The notes: generated by a model not told the origin, from the letters alone. A DNA stretch of 15,579 bases from an uncultured Clostridia bacterium (GCA_947567585.1 CANONE010000037.1:1-15579); one strand, 5' to 3'; shown: positions 1 to 5,561, counted from the stretch's first letter. Numbers and translations: made by a program.

Positions 1-228
1 CATGTTTTCCTCGGACATATCGCCGCCGGCGGCTGCAAAGCGCTCCTCTTCTCCATAGCTGTCCCACACGGTGGTGAGCAGCTCCAGGGCGCTGCCTATG
101 GCGTTTTCCCCCTCGCCCTCTGAGCCGGAGCCCGGTTTGCCGTCACTGCCGCACGCCGCAAAGGTCAACGTAAACAGCGCCGCCAAAAGGGCTGCAAGGG
201 GTTTCTTCATGGTATGCATTACTTTCAT
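1..228 (-). CDS. Secreted lipoprotein, N-terminal part (gene runs off the left edge)
   Basis: The first 76 codons of a leftward gene are visible. The protein starts MKVMHTMKKP, followed by a hydrophobic stretch ending in the lipobox FAAC, so it should be exported, lipidated on the Cys (about residue 24) and anchored to the outer face of the membrane. After the Cys comes a Gly/Ser/Glu-rich linker and then an acidic, helical-looking segment. I chose the ATG at 228 because GGAGG (242-238) lies 9 nt upstream; ATGs at 237, 219 and 210 are in frame, but 237 touches the Shine-Dalgarno sequence. No clear promoter is visible between it and the tRNA terminators. Function cannot be told from this fragment; the mature part seen does not look like a recognisable binding-protein fold. 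Confidence 0.8.
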   Translation of the reverse strand, partial: MKVMHTMKKPLAALLAALFTLTFAACGSDGKPGSGSEGEGENAIGSALELLTTVWDSYGEEERFAAAGGDMSEENM

Positions 229-355
229 GGTATTCATCCTCCAAAATGTGATTGCCTGGGTTGCTTGGCCAGGCTGGGGCCCGGCGGCGGGCAAAAAGCA
301 AATTCCCCAGAAACCGCAGTTCCTAGGGAGGATTTTGGATGGCCCTGCTTTGCCT

Positions 356-416
356 AAAAAATGCCACCCGCTCGCGGGCAAAAAACTTCGCGCATCCATC
401 CACATGGGTGCGCGAA
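356..416 (-). terminator. Intrinsic terminator, possibly tandem, of the tRNA-Gln/tRNA-Pro unit
   Basis: Read leftward, TTCGCGC (416-410) pairs perfectly with GCGCGAA (393-387) across a 16-nt loop. After one G comes a run of six T (385-380), a classic rho-independent terminator. A second weaker hairpin (CCCG/CGGG, about 378-367) follows and ends in another six-T run (361-356), suggesting a back-up terminator that separates the tRNAs from the lipoprotein gene. Confidence 0.85.
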
Positions 417-422
417 CCGTGT

Positions 423-437
423 CCAGCGTCACGCTGG
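423..437 (-). repeat. Short perfect inverted repeat abutting the tRNA-Pro 3' end
   Basis: CCAGCG and CGCTGG arms separated by three bases begin at the first base after the encoded CCA of tRNA-Pro. In the transcript this makes a tight hairpin in the 3' trailer, between the tRNA and the terminator. It could position tRNA 3' end processing; that role is inference. Confidence 0.6.
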
Positions 438-514
438 TGGTCGAGGTGACAGGATTTGAACCTGCGGCTTCTACGTCCCGAACGTAGCGCTCTACCAAAC
501 TGAGCCACACCTCG
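438..514 (-). tRNA. tRNA-Pro (anticodon CGG)
   Basis: A 77-nt cloverleaf reads leftward. The acceptor arms CGAGGTG and CACCTCG pair over 7 bp, followed by discriminator A and a genome-encoded CCA. The anticodon stem CTACG/CGTAG encloses the loop TTCGGGA, giving anticodon CGG, which reads the Pro codon CCG. The T arm carries GGTTCAAATCC. It lies 68 nt downstream of tRNA-Gln and is probably cotranscribed with it. Confidence 0.95.
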
Positions 515-582
515 AAAAGGCCGCTGGATAAGCGGCAAAAAACGAAGGCTTGGGGCACATAGCCTCCAAGCCTTTGCCCGGT

Positions 583-656
583 TGGCAGCGGTACCAGGAT
601 TTGAACCCAGACAAACAGAGTCAGAGTCTGCTGTGCTACCATTACACAATACCGCT
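583..656 (-). tRNA. tRNA-Gln (anticodon CTG)
   Basis: A 74-nt cloverleaf reads leftward. The acceptor arms AGCGGTA and TACCGCT pair over 7 bp, followed by discriminator G and an encoded CCA. The anticodon stem GCAGA/TCTGT (closing G-T pair) holds the loop CTCTGAC, giving anticodon CUG for the Gln codon CAG. The D arm has TAATGGTAGC and the T arm GGTTCAAATCC. It is the first gene of a two-tRNA unit; the CUG anticodon suits a GC-rich genome that uses CAG heavily. Confidence 0.95.
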
Positions 657-696
657 TTCTCTTCCCCAATTGTCTTATCTTCTGGGGACAAGTTAT

Positions 697-724
697 ATTA
701 TACCAAGTTTCTTGAAAAAGTCAA
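697..724 (-). promoter_or_regulatory. Sigma-A promoter of the tRNA unit
   Basis: Read leftward: -35 TTGACT (724-719), a 16-bp spacer and a perfect -10 TATAAT (702-697), about 40 nt ahead of tRNA-Gln. The -35 lies inside a small palindrome (CTTGA/TCAAG), probably coincidental. Strength and position fit a stable-RNA promoter. Confidence 0.85.
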
Positions 725-964
725 GAGGTAATTTGAAATTTTTTGGTTTTCCTAGGTTGCACTGCTAAATGTGAAAGAATACGAGGCCCCAAAAGCGGGG
801 CGGGCACAAGCAGCCTTCCAAGAGCATTTCAAAACGGCGGGAACGGAACCAAACAACCTTCCCGCCATGGATGATTACGCAGAGGCAGCAAAGAATTCGA
901 CATGAACTTTGCCCATTAAGATTACCCCGCCTTGACTGGGGCGGTGAAAAAGGAGGAAGCAAAA
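725..964. other. Intergenic stretch with three GC-rich hairpins
   Basis: No convincing gene is seen between the tRNA promoter and the small gene at 965. Three short inverted repeats lie here: GCCCC/GGGGC (786-801), GGCGGGAA/TTCCCGCC (836-866, 15-nt loop) and CCGCC/GGCGG (927-944). Read leftward, the second is followed by GTTTTG and could act as a weak terminator; read rightward, none has a T tract. The rest looks featureless. Confidence 0.5.
836..866. repeat. Perfect 8-bp inverted repeat
   Basis: Arms GGCGGGAA (836-843) and TTCCCGCC (859-866) are separated by 15 bases; two more G-C pairs can form inside with a one-base bulge. There is no T tract rightward and only four T leftward. Its role is unknown. 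Confidence 0.6.
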
Positions 965-1138
965 GTGACCTACGAACAGTTCATAGAGTACATGATCCGA
1001 TACCAGAAGGAACAGGGCAAAAAGGTAGCAAGCGGCCGGACTGAAAAGGCCGCTGAGCACGTCAAGGAAACCGGCGCTATGGTAGGTGATGGGAACGGCA
1101 AGTTCCGGTCCCAAAGCCCCGTTGCTTTACAACCGTGA
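965..1138 (+). CDS. Possible small protein (57 aa), unknown function
   Basis: A GTG codon at 965 sits 8 nt after a strong AAGGAGG (950-956), the same arrangement used by clear genes in this window. The 57-residue product begins MTYEQFIEYMIRYQKEQGKK, an amphipathic and probably helical start, then becomes Lys/Glu-rich and ends in a low-complexity tail (SPVALQP). No signal peptide, membrane segment, Cys cluster or known motif is seen. It could be a genuine small protein or the surviving 5' end of a decayed gene, since the C-terminal half looks less protein-like than the N-terminal half. No promoter was found just upstream. Support rests mainly on the ribosome binding site. Confidence 0.42.
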   Translation: MTYEQFIEYMIRYQKEQGKKVASGRTEKAAEHVKETGAMVGDGNGKFRSQSPVALQP

Positions 1139-1244
1139 CGCCCGGAAACCGTGATGCTCATTTGTTGCTTTCTGGACCGTTTTTCGGGGTTTTGACAGCT
1201 ACTTACTGGCTCAACTTTTCTAGGATTTAAGCCGTTTCTAGCGG

Positions 1245-1273
1245 TTGCAAGCCGGGCAAATTTATGGTATAAT
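1245..1273 (+). promoter_or_regulatory. Near-consensus sigma-A promoter for the structured RNA / YmfI-like leader
   Basis: -35 TTGCAA (1245-1250), exactly 17 bp, then a perfect -10 TATAAT (1268-1273). The predicted start is near 1280, directly at the first arm of the structured region and about 300 nt ahead of the next start codon. Confidence 0.85.
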
Positions 1274-1276
1274 GAT

Positions 1277-1555
1277 CCGGAGTTACCGAAACCTCGCGTA
1301 TGAGAATCATTCCGGGGAGCGGCTGATGCGATTCCCTCCACTGCCCGTCTCAGCGGCTTTCCGCTGGGGTCGAGGGGGCCGCACTCCGGCAAACAGCCAG
1401 TGAGTTTGCAGCTTACTTTCGGCTCAGGGGAACGGACTTGTCATGTAGCGGCCATGAGGCTCTACCAGAAGTGAAAGAACTTGCCCTGCTGCCCTACAGC
1501 TGTTGTGCCACGGGTATCTTACAGCCTGCTGATACCTGATTTATTAGATTTTTTC
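1277..1555 (+). ncRNA. Candidate structured RNA: orphan leader/riboswitch-like element or independent ncRNA
   Basis: About 290 nt separates the promoter from the reductase start and folds well by eye. CCGGAGT (1277-1283) pairs with ACTCCGG (1383-1389) to close a three-way junction. Its first arm is CCTCG/CGGGG (1292-1296/1313-1317) capped by ATGA-GAA-TCAT. Its second arm contains CCCTC/GAGGG (1334-1338/1372-1376) and a 10-bp hairpin (1347-1356/1361-1370) with loop CTTT. Downstream hairpins are CAAAC/GTTTG (1390-1394/1404-1408) and TCATG/CATGA (1441-1445/1453-1457). Loop AGCC (1395-1398) could pair with GGCT (1421-1424). A terminator-like hairpin follows at 1511-1554. I recognise no known riboswitch, 6S, tmRNA, SRP or RNase P motif. 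The first base pairs may lie just upstream of the true 5' end. Confidence 0.5.
1511..1554 (+). terminator. Terminator-like hairpin just ahead of the YmfI-like gene (possible attenuator)
   Basis: CGGGTATC (1511-1518) pairs with GATACCTG (1531-1538), 8 bp including one G-U, with a 12-nt loop. A U-rich tail ends in six T (1549-1554). The T run is about 10 nt from the stem, so termination may be inefficient. It lies only 13 nt before the Shine-Dalgarno of the next gene and no other promoter is seen, which suggests conditional read-through. Confidence 0.45.
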
Positions 1556-1582
1556 TTTAGTTATACGAAGGAGGTGAAGCCG

Positions 1583-2332
1583 GTGGCGGGTGATGCGGGA
1601 GAAGGAAAGACAGTGCTGGTAACAGGCGCCTCCGGGGGCATTGGGCAGGCCCTTGCCGCGGCTTTTGGAAGCCGGGGGCGCCGGGTGGCCCTTCATTACC
1701 ACAGCAATGGGGCGGGGGCCCTGGCGGCCGCTGAAAAGGTTTGGCGAAGGGGGGGCGCTGCGGAGATCTTCCAGGCGGATCTTTCCAAAGAAGAGGATGT
1801 AGAGCGCCTCTTCAGCCAAGTTGAGGCGGCGTTAGGGCCTGTCCAAACTCTCGTCAATAACGCCGGCATAGCCTGGCAAGGGCTTCTCACCGATATGACT
1901 CTAGAGCAGTGGAGGCGGGTGCTGGATGTAAACCTTACCAGCGCGTTCCTGTGCTGCCGCCGGGCTCTGGGACCGATGATTCGGGCCAAGGACGGGTGTA
2001 TTATCAATATCAGCTCCATATGGGGGCAGGCGGGAGCCTCCTGCGAGGCGGCCTATTCCGCCTCAAAAGCGGGCCTGATTGGCCTGACCCAGGCGCTGGC
2101 TCAGGAAGAAGGCCCCTCCGGCATTCGGGTAAACGCCATTGCCCCCGGGCTTATTGACACCCCTATGAACAGCCGGCTTTCTCCGGAAGCCTTGGCCGCC
2201 TTCACCCAGGACACGCCCCTAATGAAGATGGGGTCTCCCGAAGACGTAGCCCAGGCGGCGGTGTACCTAAGCGAAGCGGCCTTTGTCACCGGACAGGTTC
2301 TGGGGGTAAACGGAGGATACGTGATGAACTAA
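1583..2332 (+). CDS. ymfI: SDR-family reductase, probable EF-P 5-aminopentanone reductase (YmfI-like) or FabG-like
   Basis: This is a 249-aa classical short-chain dehydrogenase/reductase with a Rossmann fold. TGASGGIG (residues 14-21) binds NADP(H), NNAG (92-95) supports the core, and the catalytic set is N117, S145, Y158 and K162 (YSASK). The C-terminal VTGQVLGVNGG is FabG-like. The segment SSIWGQAGASCEAAYSASK resembles the YmfI group, which in Bacillus reduces the 5-aminopentanone modification on elongation factor P, more than typical FabG; from memory that motif separates them, but a tree is needed. The GTG start at 1583 has AAGGAGG (1568-1574) 8 nt upstream; an upstream extension to 1481 would read through the terminator-like hairpin. 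No other fatty-acid genes are nearby, which favours YmfI over FabG. The leader and hairpin may regulate it. Confidence 0.8.
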   Translation: MAGDAGEGKTVLVTGASGGIGQALAAAFGSRGRRVALHYHSNGAGALAAAEKVWRRGGAAEIFQADLSKEEDVERLFSQVEAALGPVQTLVNNAGIAWQGLLTDMTLEQWRRVLDVNLTSAFLCCRRALGPMIRAKDGCIINISSIWGQAGASCEAAYSASKAGLIGLTQALAQEEGPSGIRVNAIAPGLIDTPMNSRLSPEALAAFTQDTPLMKMGSPEDVAQAAVYLSEAAFVTGQVLGVNGGYVMN

Positions 2333-2390
2333 CCCTTCCCGGCGGATTTTCCCAAAGCGGCGGGGATTGGGAGACAAAGCCCCCAGGGTC

Positions 2391-2419
2391 TTGACGGACA
2401 GCCCCTAAAGGCGTAAAAT
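2391..2419 (+). promoter_or_regulatory. Sigma-A promoter of the second SDR gene
   Basis: TTGACG (2391-2396), a 17-bp spacer, then TAAAAT (2414-2419), 35 nt before the ATG at 2455. It suggests the second SDR gene can be transcribed independently of the first. Confidence 0.7.
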
Positions 2420-2454
2420 GAGTAGGAAGGAATCAAGAAAGGACGGCGAAAGCA

Positions 2455-3216
2455 ATGGCAACAGCAGTGATCACCGGGGCCTCCAGCGGACTAGGGAAGG
2501 AATATATTAACGCGATTATAGCGCAGTATCCCAGTATAGATTCCTTCTGGCTGGTGGCCCGGCGCAAGGAGCTTTTGCGGGACATTGCCGAGGAACACCC
2601 GGATAAGACCATCGCGGCTATCTCCCTGGACCTCTCTAGGGAGGACAGCATAGACAAATTTGAGCAGCTGCTTAAGGAAAACAATCCGGAGATCAAGGTG
2701 CTGGTCAACAATGCCGGCTTTGGCAAATGCGACGACTTCTTTTCGTCCAACCGCCGTTTCCAGACTGAGATGGTGGACCTAAACTGCCGGGCGCTGACAG
2801 GGATTACCCGGCTTTGCCTGCCCTTTATGCTGGACGACAGCCTGGTGCTGAACATCTCCTCCATCGCGGCTTTCGCCCCCACGCCCCGTATGAGCGTATA
2901 CAGCGCCACCAAGGCGTATGTGCTGGCCTTTTCCAAGGCCCTCCATGACGAGCTGCGCCCCCGGGGCATTAAAGTGCTGGCGGTATGCCCCGGGCCCATG
3001 AACACGGATTTTTGGCATGTGGCCAATGTGCCGGAGGGCAAGTCCCGCCTGATTGACAAGCTGCCTCGGGTAACCCCCAAAGAAGTAGCGGAAGGCTCCC
3101 TGCGAGCCGCTAAGCGGGGCACCCTAGTCTATACCAACAGCATTTTTTACAAAATCTACCGCCTCCTGGCCAAGCTCCTCCCCCACGGCTTCCTCATGCA
3201 ATTCACCGAGATCTAG
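2455..3216 (+). CDS. SDR-family NAD(P)-dependent oxidoreductase (DltE/YqjQ-like)
   Basis: A 253-aa classical SDR. TGASSGLG (residues 7-14) is the nucleotide-binding turn, NNAG lies at 85-88, the active site is around S135/S136, and the catalytic pair is Y149 and K153 (YSATK). PGPMNTDF (179-186) matches the region after beta-6 seen in this family. The last 35 residues are basic and hydrophobic, as in SDRs that sit at membranes or act on lipid-like substrates. The substrate cannot be predicted. It is not a recent copy of the upstream SDR: the two differ throughout apart from motifs. The ATG at 2455 is preceded by AAAGGA (2438-2443) with an 11-nt spacer, slightly long but the best available. Confidence 0.88.
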   Translation: MATAVITGASSGLGKEYINAIIAQYPSIDSFWLVARRKELLRDIAEEHPDKTIAAISLDLSREDSIDKFEQLLKENNPEIKVLVNNAGFGKCDDFFSSNRRFQTEMVDLNCRALTGITRLCLPFMLDDSLVLNISSIAAFAPTPRMSVYSATKAYVLAFSKALHDELRPRGIKVLAVCPGPMNTDFWHVANVPEGKSRLIDKLPRVTPKEVAEGSLRAAKRGTLVYTNSIFYKIYRLLAKLLPHGFLMQFTEI

Positions 3217-3231
3217 GCGGCGTGACGCCGC
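3217..3231 (+). repeat. Stem-loop immediately after the second SDR stop
   Basis: GCGGCG (3217-3222) and CGCCGC (3226-3231) pair perfectly around a three-base loop, starting at the base after the stop codon. No T tract follows, so it is not a standard intrinsic terminator; it might protect the mRNA 3' end or cause pausing. Confidence 0.55.
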
Positions 3232-3420
3232 ACCCTACCATTGAGGGAGGCAAAGGCCGGGGCGTTCATCCTATTTTGTACGGGCTCTACGGGCATGGGC
3301 GTTTGGGCGGCCGTGAAGCCAGAATGGGCGGAATTTTGCCAGCCCCCCGCTCTGAGGGCTGATTGCACCGTCTGCAAAGCCGGTGATACGGACTTGATAG
3401 ACTTTGGAGGGAGGATACAT

Positions 3421-3969
3421 ATGCAGCACGAAATTGACCTGGAAGAGGACGGGGTCGCTTTGCGGCCGCTTACGGCTGAAGACGCGCCGCTGCTGCTGGG
3501 GTGGCTGACCGACCCTCGGAACCTCCAGTATTGGGAGGGGCCCGGCGCCGTCTTTACGCCGGAGCGGGTCCAGGAGGACTTTTTCTCTGACGAGTGGAAC
3601 GCCTCCCGCTGCATTATTCAGTATCAGGGCCGGGCCGTGGGCTATGTACAGGCGTACCAGCTGGACCGGGAGATGTTTGAGGAATACTGCTACCCCTATA
3701 CGCCGGAGCCGGTATACGGTATCGACCAGTTCATCGGCGTGCCGGAGCTGTGGGGGCAGGGCATTGGCCGGCGGTTTATAAAGTTGCTGGCGGATTACCT
3801 CTTTGAAAGCTGCCGGGCCCAGGCTATTGTCCTGGATCCCCATGCGGACAATCCCCGGGCTATTCGCTGCTACGAAGCCTGCGGGTTCCAAAAGTGGGAA
3901 TTCCTTCCCCGCCATGAGCTCCACGACGGGGTTCTGGTGGATTGCTGGCTGATGGTGCTGCGGCGGTAA
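3421..3969 (+). CDS. GNAT acetyltransferase resembling AAC(6')-Ie-type aminoglycoside 6'-N-acetyltransferases
   Basis: A 182-aa GNAT-fold protein. Motif A, WGQGIGRRF (111-119), binds the acetyl-CoA pyrophosphate. YGIDQFIG (99-106), VLDPH (137-141), NPRAIRCYEACGF (144-156) and LPRHELHDG (162-170) line up in order with the acetyltransferase half of the bifunctional AAC(6')-Ie/APH(2'')-Ia enzyme as I remember it. That makes aminoglycoside 6'-N-acetylation a reasonable prediction, though some chromosomal relatives have other substrates. Unlike the bifunctional enzyme there is no kinase domain. The ATG at 3421 is set by GGAGGGAGG ending 6-7 nt upstream; the frame stays open back to 3241, but that stretch does not resemble the family. 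No mobile element flanks it, so it looks chromosomal. Confidence 0.85.
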   Translation: MQHEIDLEEDGVALRPLTAEDAPLLLGWLTDPRNLQYWEGPGAVFTPERVQEDFFSDEWNASRCIIQYQGRAVGYVQAYQLDREMFEEYCYPYTPEPVYGIDQFIGVPELWGQGIGRRFIKLLADYLFESCRAQAIVLDPHADNPRAIRCYEACGFQKWEFLPRHELHDGVLVDCWLMVLRR

Positions 3970-3981
3970 GGGCGTTTCCGG

Positions 3982-4030
3982 CCCCCGTGAAAATTAAGTC
4001 AAATGGACGTTGAATTTTCAGGCGCGGGGG
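3982..4030. promoter_or_regulatory. Long inverted repeat over the pduL promoter (operator candidate)
   Basis: CCCCCG-TGAAAATT (3982-3995) matches AATTTTCA (4013-4020) and, after a 4-nt bulge, CGGGGG (4025-4030), giving 14-bp arms in two blocks. The right arm covers most of the -35 and spacer of the pduL promoter. It has no terminal T tract, so a repressor or activator site is more likely than a terminator, although a hairpin ending the upstream acetyltransferase mRNA is possible. Confidence 0.45.
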
Positions 4031-4038
4031 AGTATAAT
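4010..4038 (+). promoter_or_regulatory. Sigma-A promoter of the pduL-EEP unit
   Basis: TTGAAT (4010-4015), 17 bp, then a perfect TATAAT (4033-4038). Predicted start near 4045 gives a 5' UTR of roughly 35 nt. Confidence 0.85.
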
Positions 4039-4078
4039 TGGACTATAAACTCTACAAATCATTGGGAGGCATTTAATA

Positions 4079-4645
4079 ATGAAAGTTATGGTTGAAACTT
4101 CCGCTCATCATGTTCATGTGTCGCAGGCTGACCTGGCCGCTCTTTTTGGCCCGGACGCCTCTTTGACCAATAAGAAGGACCTCTCCCAGCCAGGGCAGTT
4201 TGCCTGTGCGGAAAAGGTAGAGGTCATCGGGCCCAAGGGCTCTATGTCCATGTCGATCCTGGGGCCCTGCCGCCCGGAGACCCAGGTGGAAATCTCCCTG
4301 ACCGACGCCCGGAAGCTGGGGGTTACCGCCCCCATCAGGGAGTCCGGCGATCTGGAGGGCACCCCCGGCTGCACCTTAAAGGGCCCCGCGGGAGAGGTGG
4401 CCATTGAAAAAGGCGTTATCGCCGCCAAGCGCCACATCCATTTTAACCCCGAGGAAGCCCGGGAGGCGGGCGTAGAGGACAAGCAGACGGTTTCTGTAAA
4501 GGTGGACTACAATGGCCGCGCCTTGATTTTCGGCGACGTGGTGTGCCGGGTGAGCCCCAAATACGCCTTGGCTATGCATGTAGACACCGATGAATCTAAC
4601 GCCGCCGCCCTGCCCGGCACAGTGGACGGAGAGATTATCAAATAA
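4079..4645 (+). CDS. pduL: PduL-type phosphate acyltransferase (phosphotransacetylase)
   Basis: A 188-aa protein covering the whole PduL fold. PduL swaps CoA and phosphate on short acyl groups (acetyl- or propanoyl-CoA to acyl-phosphate), feeding acetate/propionate kinase for ATP. Two beta-barrel halves are recognisable: HHVHV (10-14) and RHIHF (118-122) carry zinc ligands, MHVDTDE (166-172) supplies a further His, and KDLSQPGQFA and GPCRPETQVEIS are family signatures. It begins almost directly at the HVH motif, without the N-terminal encapsulation peptide of microcompartment PduL, and no shell genes are nearby, so it is probably the free cytosolic housekeeping form. The ATG at 4079 has GGAGG (4065-4069) 9 nt upstream. 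The next gene starts 5 nt after its stop. Confidence 0.93.
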   Translation: MKVMVETSAHHVHVSQADLAALFGPDASLTNKKDLSQPGQFACAEKVEVIGPKGSMSMSILGPCRPETQVEISLTDARKLGVTAPIRESGDLEGTPGCTLKGPAGEVAIEKGVIAAKRHIHFNPEEAREAGVEDKQTVSVKVDYNGRALIFGDVVCRVSPKYALAMHVDTDESNAAALPGTVDGEIIK

Positions 4646-4650
4646 AAATC

Positions 4651-5430
4651 ATGGATAAAAACAGCATCCGGGTATTTACCTATAACCTGCGGGTAGACGT
4701 GCCCTCGGACGGGGCCAACTCCTTTTCCAACCGGCGGGAATTTATCAAAGAAGCTTTTCCGGCGTACAAGCCTGATCTTGTCGGGTTCCAGGAGGCCGCT
4801 CCGCGCATGCGGGGCTGGCTTATGGAGAATTTTCCGGAGTATGAGGTCTGCGGCATGGGGCGGGAGGCTGACCTACAGGGCGAAAGCAACCCCATTGCTT
4901 TTCGCCGGGACGCCTTTGACCTGGTGGGGCTGGAGCAGTTCTGGCTCTCCGACACCCCCCATGCGCCCGGCAGCCGCTTTTCCACCGACCAGAGCCTTTG
5001 TCCCAGGATCTGCACCAGCGTGGTTTTGCGGCATAAAACCGGCAGGCTTTTGCGGTTCTATAACACCCATCTGGACCATGAGGGCCCCACGGCCCAGGCC
5101 CAGGGCTTGAGCTTGATCCTATCCCGCATGGCCGGGGACTATGCCCGCCGGCCCTTGCCGGTGGTCCTCACCGGCGACTTCAACGCGGAGCCGGATAGCT
5201 TGGTCTATCAGAGCGCCCGGGGGTTTTCCGGCTGCGGCCAGCTTCTTGCGGACGCCAGCCAGGGTGTAGGCGGCACGTTCCACAACTTTGGGCGTTTGTC
5301 CCCTCCCACGCAGATCGACTACATTTTTACCACTCTTCCCCGGCGGGAGGTTCCTTTCCTGGCTGTTGATGAAAGCAACGGCGTGTTTCTTTCCGACCAC
5401 TACCCGGTAGGCGTGGATCTCAACCTGTAA
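4651..5430 (+). CDS. Endonuclease/exonuclease/phosphatase (EEP) superfamily hydrolase
   Basis: A 259-aa single-domain member of the EEP superfamily, which cleaves phosphodiesters or phosphomonoesters with Mg2+. All core motifs are present: N12 in the first strand (TYNLR), E48 (GFQEA), H140 (NTHLDH), D176 and N178 (GDFNAEPDS), D223 (QIDYIF) and D249-H250 (SDHYP). There is no signal peptide, so it is cytosolic. Compact bacterial relatives act on varied substrates including DNA ends, phosphoinositides and sphingomyelin; the substrate here cannot be told. The ATG lies 5 nt after the pduL stop with no strong Shine-Dalgarno, suggesting translational coupling. It is the last gene before a strong terminator. 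Confidence 0.92.
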   Translation: MDKNSIRVFTYNLRVDVPSDGANSFSNRREFIKEAFPAYKPDLVGFQEAAPRMRGWLMENFPEYEVCGMGREADLQGESNPIAFRRDAFDLVGLEQFWLSDTPHAPGSRFSTDQSLCPRICTSVVLRHKTGRLLRFYNTHLDHEGPTAQAQGLSLILSRMAGDYARRPLPVVLTGDFNAEPDSLVYQSARGFSGCGQLLADASQGVGGTFHNFGRLSPPTQIDYIFTTLPRREVPFLAVDESNGVFLSDHYPVGVDLNL

Positions 5431-5435
5431 TATTG

Positions 5436-5474
5436 GCGCGGCTAAGGTGCTTTCACATCTTAGCCGCGCTTTTT
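5436..5474 (+). terminator. Strong intrinsic terminator after the pduL-EEP unit
   Basis: GCGCGGCTAAG (5436-5446) pairs perfectly with CTTAGCCGCGC (5459-5469); GTG/CAC extends the stem inside around loop CTTT with a two-base bulge. Five T follow (5470-5474). It starts 6 nt after the stop. Confidence 0.95.
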
Positions 5475-5532
5475 GCCGTGCCAAGCCCGGGCGTGCCGGA
5501 CAGCCTCCCCTTCTCTCTTCTTGTATTTGTGC

Positions 5533-5561
5533 TTGTGCGCTGCCAAAAAATATGTTATAAT
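5533..5561 (+). promoter_or_regulatory. Sigma-A promoter of the O-antigen-ligase-like pair
   Basis: TTGTGC (5533-5538), 17 bp, then a perfect TATAAT (5556-5561), about 40 nt before the chosen ATG. It lies between the upstream terminator and the gene, so the pair forms a new transcription unit. Confidence 0.72.

Noticed and set aside
970..1392. Minus-strand open frame across the structured RNA region
   Set aside because: No ribosome binding site, no recognisable protein character, and it overlaps the plus-strand promoter and RNA fold; taken as a chance frame.
1414..1432. 6S RNA on the minus strand, because CCCCTGAGCCG there resembles E. coli 6S
   Set aside because: The match is short, no minus-strand promoter or terminator is seen, and the strong promoter drives the plus strand. 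By eye the plus-strand fold is a three-way junction rather than a long rod. A covariance search would settle it.
1481..1582. N-terminal extension of the YmfI-like protein back to a TTG at 1481
   Set aside because: It would encode an atypical Cys/Phe-rich leader running through the terminator-like hairpin. The GTG at 1583 has an ideal Shine-Dalgarno and gives the normal SDR length.
2333..2390. Terminator after the YmfI-like gene
   Set aside because: GC-rich segments can only pair imperfectly and there is no T run; none is supported.
3241..3420. Extension of the acetyltransferase upstream to a TTG at 3241
   Set aside because: The extra 60 residues do not resemble the family, and GGAGGGAGG sits directly ahead of the ATG at 3421.
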